A program made the position numbers and the translations under genes. Below, piece after piece: positions 44,210-57,095 of a DNA stretch of 64,000 nt. The stretch covers positions 97,436,001 through 97,500,000 of the forward strand of contig CM074858.1 of NCBI GenBank assembly GCA_037501455.1, written 5' to 3'. This stretch comes from Lantana camara. Lineage: Eukaryota; Streptophyta; Magnoliopsida; Lamiales; Verbenaceae. Under the pieces are notes generated by a model. That model was not told where the DNA came from, searched no databases, and saw nothing but the letters and a program-made list of their open reading frames with translations. Within the stretch, counting starts at the first letter, position 1, and the number at the start of each line of letters is the position of its first letter.

Positions 44210-44384
44210 TCCATTGATGGCTGCCCAGAACGTGTTGAGGGCTCAGCCCCACCACCACCACCAGAGCCAGGGAAAGAAGCCCCCTCCGAGGGCCTAGTCG
44301 AAAAAACTCCCTGCTGAGAACGAGAAAGCCCCTCAGGGGAAGAGGGCTGAGGAAGAGGAGGTCCAATCAAGGATCTCCAGGAGA

Positions 44385-44615
44385 GTGAGTAGGAGAGATG
44401 GGAACGACCCTCGTCTAGCTGTGGACCAGGGTCAGTTAGAAGATTTGCAGCAGATGGTGGAGCAGCTCTTTCGAGCGCGGTCTCAAGCCCTTCCGCCGGA
44501 GGCGAGAGAGCCATGGCCAGAGACACTCGCCACCCTCGGAACCCAGTTCCTCGCCATTGGAGGGAGGAATATTATGAGGAGCACGACCATGAGGGCGGGA
44601 ACCAAAGGCCTTTGA
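44385..44615 (+). pseudogene. Second gag-like remnant
   Basis: A 76-codon frame reads MSRRDGNDPRLAVDQGQLEDLQQMVEQLFRAR, with an amphipathic, probably coiled helix, then REPWPETLATLG. It looks like another piece of the same gag N-terminal region. No CCHC knuckle was found. It runs straight into the minisatellite. Confidence 0.4.
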
Positions 44616-44616
44616 T

Positions 44617-46715
44617 AGGCGGTTCCCCCATATTTTCAACAGCAGGGATCCCCTCGATTCCGACATCGGGGATCCCCTCGTCTTCATCATCAGGGTTCCC
44701 CTCGATTCTGACATCGGGGATCCTCTAGTTTTCATCATTGGGGTTTCCCTCGATTTTGATATCAGGGTTCACCCTCGTTTTCAACAGCGGGGATCCCCTC
44801 GATTCCGACATCGGGGATCCCCTCATCTTCATCATCAGGGTTTCCCTCGATTCCTACATCGGGGATCCCCTAGTTTTCATCATTGGGGTTCTCCTCGATT
44901 TTGACATCAGGGTTCACCCTCGTTTTCAACAGCGGGGATCCCCTCGATTTCGACATCGGGGACTGATTTTCATCATCAGGGTTCCCCTCAATTTTGACAT
45001 CGGGGTTCACTCTCATTTTCAACAGCATGGATCCCCTCGATTTCGACATCGGGGATCCCCTCGTCTTCATCATTAGGGTTTCCCTCGATTTCGACATCGG
45101 GGACCCCCTCGTCTTCATCATCAGGGTTCCCTCGATTTTGACATCGGGGATCACCCTAGTTTTCAACAGCAGGGATCCTCTCGTTTCCATCATCAGGGTT
45201 CCCCTCGATTTTGACATCGGGGTTCACGCTCGTTTTCAACAGCAGGGATCCCCTCGATTCTGACATCGGGGATCCCCTCGTCTTCATCATCAGGGTTCCC
45301 CTCGATTTCGACATCGGGGACCCCCTCGTCTATATCATTAGGGTTCCCCTCGATTTCGACATTGGGGACCCCCTCGTTTTCATCATCAGGGTTTCCCTCG
45401 ATTTTGACATCGGGGATCACCCTAGTTTTCAACAGCAGGGATCCTCTCGTTTCCATCATGAGGGTTCCCCTCGATTTTGACATCGGGGTTCACGCTCGTT
45501 TTCAACAGCAGGGATCCCCTCGATTCCGACATCGGGGATCCCCTTGTCTTCTTCATCATCAGGGTTTTCCTCGATTTCGACATCGGGGACCCCCTCGTCT
45601 TCATCAATAGGGTTCCCCTCCATTTCGACATCGGGGACCCCCTCGTTTTCATCATCAGGGTTCCCCTCGATTTTTACATCGGGGATCACCCTAGTTTTCA
45701 ACAGCAGGGATCATCTCGTTTCCATCATCAGGGTTTTCCTCAATTTTGACATTGGGGTTCACGCTCGTTGTCAACAGCAGGGATCCCCTCGTCTTCATCA
45801 TCAGGGTTCGCCTCGATTTCGACATCGGGGACCCCCTCGTTTTCATCATCAGGGTTCCCCTCGATTTTGACATAGGGATTCACCCTCGTTTTTAACAGCA
45901 GGGATCCCCTCGACTCCGACATCGGGGATCCCCTCATCTACATCATAGGGTTCCCCTCGATTTCAACATCGGGATTTTACTTTCGCTTTTAATATTGAGG
46001 TTCACCCTCGTTTTCGATGTCGGGGTTTTCCCCTCATTTTTAATATCGAGGTTCCCCCTCTTTTTCAACTTAGGGTTCCCCCTTGATTTCAACATCGGGG
46101 TTCCCCCTCGTTTTCAACTTAGGGTTCCCCTCGATTTCAACATCGGGGTTCCCCCTTGTTTTCAACTTCGGGTTCCCCTTGATTTTAACATCGGGGTTTC
46201 CCCCTCATTTTTAATATCGAGGTTCACCCTCGTTTTTAATTTTGAGTTCCCCTTGATTTCAATATCGGGGTTCCCCCTCATTTTCAACTTAAGGTTCCCC
46301 TTGATTTCAACATCGGGGTTCCCCCTCATTTTCAACTTAGGGTTCCCCTCGGTTTCAACATCGGGGTTCCCCCTCGTTTTAAACTTCGGGCTCCCCTTGA
46401 TTTTAATATCAGGGTTTTCTCCTCATTTTTAATATCGAGGTTCACCCTCATTTTCAACTTCGGGTTCCCCATGATTTCAACATCGGGGTTTCCCCTCATT
46501 TTCAACTTAGGGTTCCCCTCGAATTCAACATCAGGGTTCCCCCTCGTTTTCAACTTCGGGTTCCCCTTGATTTTAACATTGGGGTTCCCCCTCACTTTTA
46601 ACATTCGGGTTCTCCTTGATTTTAATATCGGGGTTTCCCCCTCATTTTTAACATTCGGGTTCCCCTCGATTTCAACATCGGGGTTCCTTCTCGTTTTCAA
46701 CATCGGGGTTTCGTG
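44617..46715 (+). repeat. Internal minisatellite built on GGGGATCCCC and GGGGTTCCCC
   Basis: From 44617 to about 45960 the step is about 30-35 bp (atcggggatcccctcg, cttcatcatcagggttcccctcgatttt, gacatcggggttcacc) inside composite units of roughly 100-240 bp. From about 45960 to 46715 the words change to 'tttcaacatcggggttccccc' and 'ttttcaacttagggttcccc' with a step of about 50 bp. ORFs on both strands (up to 164 codons) are by-products of the periodicity and contain no independent motif. Confidence 0.9.
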
Positions 46716-46802
46716 AGCGCTCGACGCCCATTGTCCCCCCTCCTTCACACCCTCTCGGAGTTCAAGTTCAAACTCTATATGCCACAACATGGTGACTATA
46801 GA

Positions 46803-46815
46803 GTTGGGGGGCAAA
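46803..46815 (+). other. Polypurine tract of the gypsy element
   Basis: gttggggggcaaa lies directly before the 3' LTR start at 46816. Confidence 0.8.
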
Positions 46816-47114
46816 TGATGGAGCATAAATATAATGAGGCCACGTCATGACACGTGGGCCCTCATGGATTCGCTACTTATATCTTCGGGCCAACTTAGCC
46901 GCCCTCATAAACTACTTGGAAATGGCTAAATCCTGGCAATTGGCAAAACTACAAGTCTTCCCTCGGGCCCTCATAGGATCCTTCGAGCCCCTCGGGCCTT
47001 CATAGTTCCTCTGGCCCTCATTGGACCCTTGGGCCCTCATTGGTCTTTGGCCCTCCTTGGACCCTCGGGCTCTCATTGGACCCCCGCATCCCTCACGCCC
47101 TCATTGGACCCTTG
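46816..47114 (+). repeat. 3' LTR of the gypsy element, interrupted
   Basis: This matches 42229-42527 with scattered changes and stops within the minisatellite, after 'ggacccttg', where the copia LTR begins. Confidence 0.88.
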
Positions 47115-49057
47115 TGTTGGAAAAAACAAATCAGAAAGCAGCGGAATTTAAAAAAATTTCCCAACAAAAGGACCTTGGACTCGCAATCGTGTATCCAAAT
47201 TCGTAGAGTTAAGAAACTTACTTTTCTTTTGTTCTTTCTTGAAGCGTTTCAAGCCACCCAAGAACGCTCTTCTCGCGGCTTTATCCCCTCTCCTTGGTAA
47301 AGCTCGAATCTTCAAACTTCTAACTTGAAGCTCTCTAGAGATAGTCCACCAACTTGATCACAATCTAACTAGTAAGGATGCTAGTTCTCTAGTTAGTGTT
47401 TAGGCTTAACCTAGGGTTTCGTTTATCTTGGAGAAAGGATGGTGTTCAACATATGAACCAAAAGAATTGCCAATTAGCTCCATAAGGGGCTCGAGCTCTC
47501 CTATTTATGAAGAGGGGAGTGCCAAAATTCCTAGTCCTTAATGGGCTAGGATTTTGGTCTCTCTTTCTCCTATTACTTGATCATCAAGTAATTTTGACTT
47601 TGACTTTGAATTCTAATTCAAATCAACTTTCAAGAGAGCTAAAAATATCCAAACTATTTTTGGATAATTTTATACTTTATTTATTTAAAATAAATAACTT
47701 ATTTTATCTAAATAATTAATTCATAATTAATTAACTAGATTATTTTTCTCCAAAGTAAGACTTTCTTTTTAATTCAAAATTAAACCAAAGTCTATTAAAT
47801 AATTAACAAATTAATTATTTAATCACCAAATAAATATCCACGTGTGGCACACATGTTATAATGACACGTGTCCAGTCACGTGACCCACACGTGTGATTTC
47901 ATACGTGTGGAACCCTCTAGGCCCGATTAACTCGTTTAATCATTTTCAAGCCTCAACTCATGTAACCAAGTTATTGTGTGTGACCCTCTAGGTTCTCAAT
48001 TCAATTAGCAGTGACTCCAATTAATTAATTCACTAATTAATTAATCAGTCTACAGATTAAACGACCATAGTCTAGCAACAGGTGTTTAACCCCTAGCTGA
48101 ATTGGAATGTTCGGATTCGACAGAACCTTTAAGTCATTGATTCATGTGAGATACAATCCTCCTACTTACTATCTCTCAACCAAGATCTAGGGCAAGGGAA
48201 TAATCAGAACCCTAATAATCCGGTCTTAAAGCTAAGTGCATTTCATATCCATTTGATCTCAATCCAAGGAACCCTTTTCTTGATGTCTTGATCTACTGCC
48301 TTGGCCAAGGACTCCATATGGCATATGAATGACTTTACACAATAAGAGATCACCTTGCAAATGCAAGTGTAGGTCTTTTCTTGATTCTCATTCACTTTCA
48401 TGAATCACTTGTGTAGCCCCAGCGTAAGCCTTGAATCAGTTGTCTAAGGCGACACCCTTTAAAGCTTATACCTAAGACTACAAAGTTAACTCATAAAGTG
48501 ACAAGGAATCTCAAGTCTTAAGGATCAATTAATCACATCAATGACTCGTGAGATATTTCCTAATCTGGAAGTTTCTATTTCCTGAAATAGAAACTTCCTT
48601 TCCCATTTAGGAATGTTCTCACACGGGGCACCTCAGTGAACTTACTTATTAAAGTAAGCACCCTCATGTATCACGCACATATCAACTATACACTTTGCAC
48701 CTCCATGAAACAAGGTGGTCCTTCTTAAGGGCGTGATCCCACAAGCAAGCCTTAGAGGAGTCAGGTTGACACTCCCACTGTCTGTAGGACTCATCGGCTT
48801 GGAGTATTTTACTAATCATGACTTATGTGATATAGGGCTCGTTTCATGAACCATTTCACCTAAATGGTAGAGTCCTAAAGTCATCAGGATTAGGGAAGTT
48901 CTCATACATGCACAGCTAAAGTAAACGCATACCAAACAAGAGCATATAAAGAAGTGTTGCCTCAATTCGTTATTTTATTCAAAGATTGTCTGTGATTACA
49001 ATAAGGAAAAGCACAAAGCGGATATACAATCGGCTTTCTAGGGCACTATTCCTAACA
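47115..49057 (-). repeat. Copia LTR (1943 bp), minus orientation
   Basis: It starts tgttggaaaaaaca and ends attcctaaca on plus. It contains many cacgtg words near 47840-47910 (cacacgtgtg type). It is almost the same as the LTRs at 54024-55714 and 57960-59901. Confidence 0.92.
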
Positions 49058-49109
49058 ATCTCCCACTTGCCCGTCAAAGCCATTCTAAAGCTACTCTAAG
49101 TCCCATCTT

Positions 49110-52100
49110 CTAAAGATGACCTTGGAAAGCTTCTCGACTAAGGGGTTTAGTAAGTGGATCTGCCACGTTCTCTGCTGATGTGACCCTCTCAATTTGCACA
49201 TCTCCTCTTTTGATAATATAACGGATTAGGTGATACTTCCTCATAATGTGCTTGGTCCATTGGTGAGATCTTGGTTCTCTTGCTTGAGCAACCGCCCCAG
49301 TGTTGTCACAAAACACAGTAATGGGGTCTTACATGCTAGGAACAACATTCAACTCTTGAATGAAGTTTCTAATCCAAACACCTTCCTTAGCTGCATCATT
49401 TGCAGCTAAGTATTCGGCCTCAGTGGTCGAATCTGCAGTGGTTGTTTGCTTGGAACTCTTCCAACTCACTGCTCCGCCGTTTAGGCAGAAAATGTATCCT
49501 GACATTGACTTAAAATCATCTAAGTCAGATGCAAAGCTTGCATCGCAGTATCCTTCGACAGTAAGATCTTTCTGACCTCCGTAAACTAAGAATAAATCTT
49601 TAGTACTTTTCAAGTACTTAAGAATATTCTTCACGGCAGCCCAGTGACCATCTCCAGGGTCAGATTGGAAACGACTTGTCACACTAAGTGCATAAGCCAC
49701 ATCCAGTCGAGTACATAACATTGCATACATTATGCTACCTATTGCTGATGCATAAGGTGTATGAGTCATTCTTTCCTTCTCAAGGTTAGTCTTAGAACAC
49801 ATCTTCTTTGAAAGACATGTTCCTACACTCATAGGAAGGTTCTTAACCTTTGCTGACTCCATATTGAATCTCTTCAATACTTTGTCAATGTACATCGACT
49901 GTGATAGTCCTATTAACCTTCTAGATCTATCTCTATAGATTTTAATTCCAAGGATATAGGACGCATCACCAAGATCTTTCATCTCGAATTGGTTCGATAA
50001 CCATAACTCAGTTACTTTCATGTCATCCTTCGAATTCCCAATAAGAAGGATGCCATCAACATAAAGTACTAAGAATTGCACTGAGGTCTCCAATTCCTTT
50101 CTATACACACAGGACTCATTCGAAATTTGAATGAAACCAAACGCTTTGACTGATTCATCAAATCGAATGTTCAAATTCCTAGAAGCCTGTTTCAATCCAT
50201 AGATTGATCTTTGGAGTTTGCAAACCTTTTGCTCACTCCCACTGAATGTGAAACCTATGGGTTGCTCCATATAAATGTCTTTGTCAATGTCACCATTGAG
50301 AAAGGCAGTTTTCACATCCATTTGCCATATCTCATAATCATAATATGCAGCAATGGCAAGCATGATCCGAATAGACTTTTGCATTGTAACTGGCGAAAAA
50401 GTTTCATCAAAGTCCACGCCGGGTGTTTGAGTGAATCCTTTTGCAACCAGTCTTGCTTTGTAGGCTAATGCTTCCATCAACTCCAAGCTTTCTCTTAAAG
50501 ATCCATTTGCAACCTATGGGTTTGACCCCATCAGGCAAATCTACCAAGGTCCAAACTTGGTTGGAGTTCATGGAATCCATTTCGGATTTCATGGCTTCTA
50601 TCCACTGTTCAGAGTCAGAATCTGAAAGTGCCTCCTCATATGTTAAAGGATCATTATCCTTTTGAGAGATTTCATGGAAGAATCCATACCATCTCTCCGG
50701 CAGTCTAGGAGTGCGTTCAGAACGCCTCAAAGGAGGACTTTCATGTTTATCGAAATTCGTGATTGGTTGTAGTTGATCAGAAGGGTACGTTTCTTCAGTG
50801 GGTGGTGTGGGATCACTTTGTACTTCTTCTAATTCTATGATCTTGCCTTTCTTTTCTTTAAGGAACGGTTCCTCAAGAAAAATGGCAATTCTGGAAACAA
50901 ACACCTGCTGCTCAGATTGATCATAGAAGTAGTATCCTATGGATTCCTTAGGATAACCTACAAAGTAGCATAAGTTAGAACGAGATTCTAACTTATCTCC
51001 CACTGTCCTCTTCACGTAAGCAGGACAACCCCAAATTCTTAAGTAAGAATAGCTAGGGATTTTACCATGCCACATTTCATAGGGCGTTTTAGGGACTGAC
51101 TTAGAGGGAACTAGATTCAAAATCTTTGCTGCACTTTCTAGGGCATAACCCCAGAAAGAAGGTGGTAAGTCAGTGAAACTCATCATGGAATGAACCATAT
51201 CAAGTAAGGTTCGATTCCTTCTCTAAGAAACTCCATTAAGCTGAGGTGTTTCCGGAGGAGTCCACTGAGAGATAATCCCATTATCTTTGAGATGATTAAG
51301 GAATTCTTCACTAAGATACTCGCCTCCTCGATCAGATCGAAGTGCTTTGATCTTGTGACCAGTTTGGTTCTCAACCTCCTTTTGAAATTCTAAGAATTTC
51401 TTAAAAGCTTCAGATTTATACTTCATTAGGTATACATAACCATACCGACTAAAGTCATCAGTAAAGGTTATGAAATACTGATGATTGTTTCTAGTGCTTA
51501 CACTAAGCGGTCCACAAACATCAATATGGATCAAATCCAAAACCTTAGTGGCACGTTCCACAGTTCCTTTAAAAGGAACTTTGGACATTTTTCCTTTGAG
51601 ACAGGATTCGCAAGAAGTTAACTCCTTAAGATCATTTTCAGAGAATGATCCTAAAGTGTTTATCTTGCTAATTCTGTTCTTGGAAATGTGTCCTAATCTA
51701 GCGTGCCATAAGGGAGCTGAAACTTTGTGATCTCTCTTACGCTTCGTTTCTCGTTGTATATTCATAATATTGATATTCTGAGTTAGATAAAGTCTATTAC
51801 TTAGAGTACCGATGTGAACGGAAGAGTTGTTCCATTTGATAAAGTATTTACCATTCTTAATATAAGTTTCATAACCTTCACAATCTAATATTGGAACTGA
51901 AATTATATTACGAATAATGCTCGGTACATAAAGGACTTGATTTAAGACTAACTCAAAACTACCTAAATCTAATCTAATTGTGCCTAAAGCTCGAGCTTCA
52001 ACGTTTGAGCCATCGCCGATCTTCAAGACACATTCTCCTTCTTTGAGTTGTTGGACTTCACTTAGCATCTGTACATCATTACAGATATGAGTTCCACAAC

Positions 52101-52992
52101 CGGTATCAAGTACCCAAGAACTAGAATTAATAGAAAGATTTACTTCAACGAGAAAGATACCTTTCTTTAGAGTGGCCTTGTACTCTGGGCAGTTTCTCCT
52201 CCAATGTCCCGCTTTGCCACAATGGAAGCAAACATCCTCTTTCTGATCACGCTTCTTCTTTTGGGCCTTCCCCTTCGACACGCCACCAGTGGGCCTAAGG
52301 GGTTTCTTCTTCTTCCTTTGGGCTTTCTTGCCCTTACCTTTAGAAGGCCCAGAAGAGGAAGATGGAGCATTGACCATCAAAACCTTATTGTCCTTCTTGA
52401 TCAAGCTTTCAACAGTCACAAGCTGACTAATCAGCTCAGCTACAGTAGCACCAGCAAGATTCATATTGAAGTTAAGGACAAATGGGTTGAATGATGGTGG
52501 GAGCGAAGCTAGCAACAAATCCACTGAAAGCTCATCTTTCAGTGTCATGTCCATGGAAGCAAGTTTCTCAGTAAGGGCGAGAAACTTGAGTCCATATTCA
52601 TGGACACTTGAACCTTCGCTCATTCTCAAGTGGAACAATTCCTTTGAAGTGTTATACCTTGTAACACGTTAATGAGGGCGGTAAAGTTGCTCTAAGTGGT
52701 CGTAAATCTCCCAAGCGAATTCCATGGCCTCATGTTGCCTTTGCAAGTCCGGAGACATGTTAGCCAACATAAGGCAACGGGCTTGGAGATTATCATCCTT
52801 CCACTTCTGAATCGCGTCCCGCTCGGCCCGAGTGGGAGCCTCCCCTTCGGGACTAGGCTCCCCTTCGAAGAGAATATAAGTTCTCTTCTCAGAATCTAAA
52901 ATGATTTTTAGATTCCTCAGCCAATCAGAATAGTTGGGACCAGTCAACTTGTTTGACTCGAGGATCGATACAAGAGGGTTTTTGGTTGCCAT
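49110..52992 (-). pseudogene. Copia gag-pol polyprotein, four interruptions
   Basis: The frame starts at 52992 (MATKNPLVSIL). In order it shows gag (UBN2 type), a CCHC knuckle CFHCGKAGHWRRNC, protease SWVLDTGCGTH, integrase with HIDVCGP, RSDRGGEY and ETPQLNG, RT with YVDG in place of YVDD, and RNase H (CDASFASD, FCDNTGAV). Interruptions are a stop at 52669-52671 (GAA to TAA), a stop TAG at 51223-51225, a frameshift near 50480 and a stop at 49329-49331. The positions of the first two are read directly by comparison with the plus-strand copy, where the codons are GAA and CAC. The copy cannot make an intact polyprotein. Confidence 0.9.
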
Positions 52993-54023
52993 TTCAAAAC
53001 ACGTAGAGAATCACAGAATCTACGACCTAAATGGTAAAACAGAGAACTAGTGAGCATGCTGAATTATAACGATATACAAAAGATAAGGTCTTTAATCTAA
53101 TGTAGCTCCCACTGTTTTTCAAAGATCTATAATTCCCAAAGATCTAAGAGGAACACGTTTCCCAATGGGTACTAAGATCCTAGGCATTTTACCTCGAACC
53201 CACGACTCGCGGACATTCTAAGTAAGAACCCTAGGTAGGTACAACTTACCAATTCTAACACCTTTAGAACTCTTAGTAATTGTTTTTGCATCACCTATCT
53301 TTCAATATGGACCCACGACTCGTGCGACATCTATTTTTGCTTAGGTGTTAAGCTAGACCCATCAATCATAAGATCATGACCAAAACTTAGTTCGAACGAC
53401 CCACGACTCGCGGACATCGCCCTTGCTAAAATTGACCATGAAATATTGATCATTTAAAATGATCAATTAGGTAACTAAGAACTAATAAGCTCCACTAGCT
53501 ATCCCACGACTCGCGGACAATAACTAGCTTCACTTACAAAACTTAAAAACCTATTGATGGAATGCTAGGAATTTAATTCAAAATTTGCATCTCGAATTAA
53601 ACACCTATTTGTTCGAAATTAGCTTAATATTTAATGGGAATTTTCGAATCAACCGGAGAGTTGTCCGGTTCGACCTCACCAACATATATGTTATCCAATT
53701 TTATTAGTCTTGATTAATGCAAGTACACTTAAATGCATTTCAAACATGCACATAAACAGATAACATGTCCTAGCATGATACTAACATGTAATGATCATGG
53801 GTTCTACCTATCTTATGCGTGATGTGTGGGAGCCACTCCACAATCACAAGTTCTAACATACATGCCACATAAACAGTTTAAATCACATAAGGGAAAGCGG
53901 TAACAAAATACGAGCCCTATCTCTACTATATTTTTACAATTGAGATTCCCCTCCCTAACATTTTGAGGGGTCTTCACTTATGGCCTCCTTGTTACTTGAA
54001 TGTGGTCCATCTTACTCCATGGG
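52993..54023 (-). other. 5' leader of the minus copia copy, truncated
   Basis: This is non-coding. It carries the same four GAGTCGTGGG stem-loops as the plus copy, in reverse (about 53205-53525), and two short copies of 'aagatctataattccc' near its start. It lacks the primer site and the GC-rich part. Confidence 0.8.
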
Positions 54024-55714
54024 TGCTAGTTCTCTAGTTAGTGTTTAGGCTTAACCTAGGGTTTTATTTAATCTTGGAGAAAGGAAGGTGTTCAACACAT
54101 GAACCAAAAGAATTGTCAATTAGCTCTAAAGGGGAGCATGAGTTCCCCTATATATAGGAAAGAGAGAGGGACGGCCGAACCTATTCCTTGATGGGCAAGG
54201 ATTTGGTCCCTCTCTCTCCTATTACTTGATCATCAAGTAATTTCCAACTTTGACTTTGAATTCTAATTCAAATCAACTTTCAAGAGAGCTAAAAATATTC
54301 AAACTATTTTTGGACAATTTTATACTTTATTTATTTAAAATAAATAACTTATTTTATCTAATTAATTAATTCATAATTAATTAACTAGATTATTTTTCTC
54401 CAAAATTAGACTTTCTTTTTAATTCAAAATTAAACCAAAGTCTATTAAATAATTAACACATTTAATTATTTAATATATATATACAATATATATATTCACA
54501 CGTGTGGGACACGTGTCACAAGGATACGTGTCACTCACGTGACCCACACGTGTGCCTTCACACGTGTGGAACCCTCTAGGCTCGATTAACTCGTTTAATC
54601 ATTTTAAAGCCTCAACTCATGTAACCAAGTTGTTGTGTGTGACCCTCTAGGTTCTCAATTCAATTAGCAGTGACCCTAATTAATTAATTCACTAATTAAT
54701 TAATCAGTCCACAGATTAAACGACCATAGTCTAGCAACAGGTGTTTAACCCCTAGCTGAATTGGAATGTTCGGATTCGACAGAACCTTTAAGTCATTGAT
54801 TCATGTGAGATACAATCCTCCTACTTACTATCTCTCAACCAATATCTAGGGCAAGGGAATAATCAGAACCCTAATAATCCGGTCTTAAAGCTAAGTGCAT
54901 TTCATATCCATTTGATCTCAATCCAAGAAACCCTTTTCTTGATGTCTTGATCTACTGCCTTGGCCAAGGACTCCATATGGCATATGAATGACTTACACAA
55001 GAAGAGATTACCTTGCAAATGCAAGTGTAGGTCCTTTCTTGATTCTCATTCACTTTCATGAATCACTTGTGCAGCCCCAGCATAAGCCTTGAATCAGTTG
55101 TCTAAGGCGACACCCTTTAAAGCTTATACCTAAGACTACAGAGTTAACTCATAAAGTGACAAGGAACCTCAAGTCTAAGGATCAATTAATCACATCAATG
55201 ACTCGTGAGATATTTCCTAATCTGGAAGTTTCCATTTCCTGAAATAGAAACTTCCTTTCCCATTTAGGAATGTTCTCACACGGGGCACCTCAGTGAACTT
55301 ACTTATTAAAGTAAGCACCCTCATGTATAACGCACGTATCAACTATACACTTTGCACCTACATGAAACAAGGTGCTCCTTCTTAAGGGCGCGATCCCACA
55401 AGCAAGCCTTAGAGGAGTCAGGTTGACACTCCCACTGTCTGTAGGACTCATCGGCTTGGAGTATTTTACTAATCATGACTTATGTGATATAGGGCTCGTT
55501 TCATAAAACATTTCACCTAAATGGTAGAGTCCTAAAGTCATCAGGATTAGGGGAGTGCTCATACATGCACAGCTAAAGTAAACGCATACCAAACAAGAGC
55601 ATTTAAAGAAGTGTTCCCTCAATTCGTTATTTCATTCAAAGATTATCTGTGATTACAATAAGGAAAAGCACAAAGCGGATATACAATCGGCTTTCTAGGG
55701 CACTATTCCTAACA
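54024..55714 (-). repeat. Copia LTR, truncated, minus orientation
   Basis: This matches 47379-49057 with differences (for example ttaatatatatatacaata against the other copies around 54475). It lacks about 265 bp at its left end. Polypurine GGGCAAGTGGGAGAT follows at 55716-55731. Confidence 0.88.
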
Positions 55715-56040
55715 ATCTCCCACTTGCCCGTCAACGAGAAAGATACCTTTCTTTAGAGTAGCCTTGTACTCTGGGCAGTTTCTCCTCCAATGTCCCGCTT
55801 TGCCACAATGGAAGCAAACATTCTCTTTCTGATCACGCTTCTTCTTTTGGGCCTTCCCCTTCGAAATGCCACCAGTGGGCCTAAGGGGTTTCTTCTTCTT
55901 CTTTTGGGCTTTCTTGCCCTTACCTTTAGAAGGCCCAGAAGAGGAAGATGGAGCATTCACCATCAAAACCTTATTGTCCTTCTTGATCGTGCTTTCAACA
56001 GTCACAAGCTGACTAATCAGCTCAGCTACAGTAGCACCAA
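55709..56040 (-). pseudogene. Internally deleted copia: gag end fused to the polypurine tract (minus copy)
   Basis: Minus-strand gag sequence from ATVAELISQ to the CCHC knuckle and TLKKGIFLV joins directly to GACGGGCAAGTGGGAGAT and the LTR, so all of protease, integrase, RT and RNase H is missing. The frame stays open over the joint and stops at the LTR start (...VDGQVGDC). At about 56040 the minus gag meets plus-strand leader, which marks the centre of the inverted structure. Confidence 0.85.
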
Positions 56041-57095
56041 CAATAAGTGGTGATGTTTTATTTTCATTTTGGAGACAATGCACCCATGGAGTACGATGGA
56101 CCACATTCAAGTAACAAGGAGGCCATAAGTGAAGACCCCTCAAAATGTTAGGGAGGGGAATCTCAATTGTAAAAATATAATAGAGATAGGGCTCGTATTT
56201 TGTTACCGTTTTCCCTTATGTGATTTAAACTGTTTATGTGGCATGTATGTTAGAACGTGTGATTGTGGAGTGGCTCCCACATATCACTCATAAGATAGGT
56301 AGAACCCATGATCATTACATGTTAGTATCATGCTAGGACATGTTATCTGTTTATGTGCTTGTTTGAAATGCATTTAAGTGTACTTGCATTAATCAAGACT
56401 AATAAAATTGGATAACATATATGTTGGTGAGGTCGAACCGGATAACTCTCCGGTTGATTCAAAAATTCCCATTAAATATTAAGCTAATTTCGAACAAATA
56501 GGTGTTTAATTCGAGATGCAAATTTTGAATTAAATTCCTAGCATTCCATCAATAGGTTTTAAGTTTAGTAAGTGAAGCTAGTTATTGTCCGCGAGTCGTG
56601 GGATAGCTAGTGGAGCTTATTAGTTCTTAGTTACCTAATTGATCATTTTAAATGGTCAATATTTCGTGGTCAATTTTAGCAAGGGCGATGTTCGCGAGTC
56701 GTGGGTCGTTCGAACTATGTTTTGGTCATGATCTCATGATTGATGGGTCTAGCTTAACGCCTAAGTAAATATGGATGTCGCACGAGTCGTGGGTCCATAT
56801 TGAAAGATAGGTGATGCAAAAACAATTACTAAGAGTTCTAAAGGTGTTAGAATTGGTAAGTTGTACCTACCTAGGGTTCTTACTTAGAATGTCCACGAGT
56901 CGTGGGTTCGAGGTAAAATGCCTAGGATCTTAGTACCCATTGGGAAACGTGTTCCTCTTAGATCTTTGAAAAACAGTGGGAGCTACATTAGATTAAAGAC
57001 CTTATCTTTTGTATATCGTTATAATTCAGCATGCTCACTAGTTCTCTGTTTTACCATTTAGGTCGTAGATTCTGTGATTCTCTACGTGTTTTGAA
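56041..57095 (+). other. Copia 5' leader, plus copy of the deleted derivative
   Basis: This corresponds to about 61035-62104 of the intact leader and carries the four stem-loops at about 56570-56920. A small difference from the intact copy is the loss of a short 'gggaattatagatctttg' duplicate near 56970. Confidence 0.8.

Larger units (their letters stand above)
42229..47114 (+). mobile_element. Non-autonomous Ty3/gypsy (Tat/Ogre-like) element full of minisatellites
   Basis: The 5' LTR is 42229-43944 (tgatggagcat...caccatca), followed by a tggcgccgtctgtggg primer site, a short gag-like remnant, about 2.1 kb of minisatellite, a polypurine tract and the first 299 bp of the 3' LTR, which is broken at 47115 by a copia insertion. 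No protease, RT or integrase is present. Tat-lineage elements are known to carry variable tandem repeats near the 3' end; here the LTR itself also holds a minisatellite. The remainder of the 3' LTR should lie beyond the window. Confidence 0.85.
47115..55714 (-). mobile_element. Decayed full-length copia element of the compound locus, minus strand
   Basis: The 3' LTR is 47115-49057 (1943 bp; TGTTAGGAATAG...TCCAACA in element sense), with polypurine GGGCAAGTGGGAGAT next to it. Pol and gag follow at 49110-52992, the leader at 52993-54023, and a truncated 5' LTR at 54024-55714. The junction at 54024 (three shared bases, tgc) removes the last part of the 5' LTR, the primer site and about 1.2 kb of leader, as judged from the intact copy at 57960-62104. 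The lineage is Tork/Angela-like by LTR size and protease motif, not verified. It inserted into the 3' LTR of the gypsy element; the other flank is beyond the window. Confidence 0.85.

Noticed and set aside
44436..46826. Many ORFs on both strands over the GGGGATCCCC repeats
   Set aside because: They are by-products of a repeat period that avoids stops, with no codon preference or domain.
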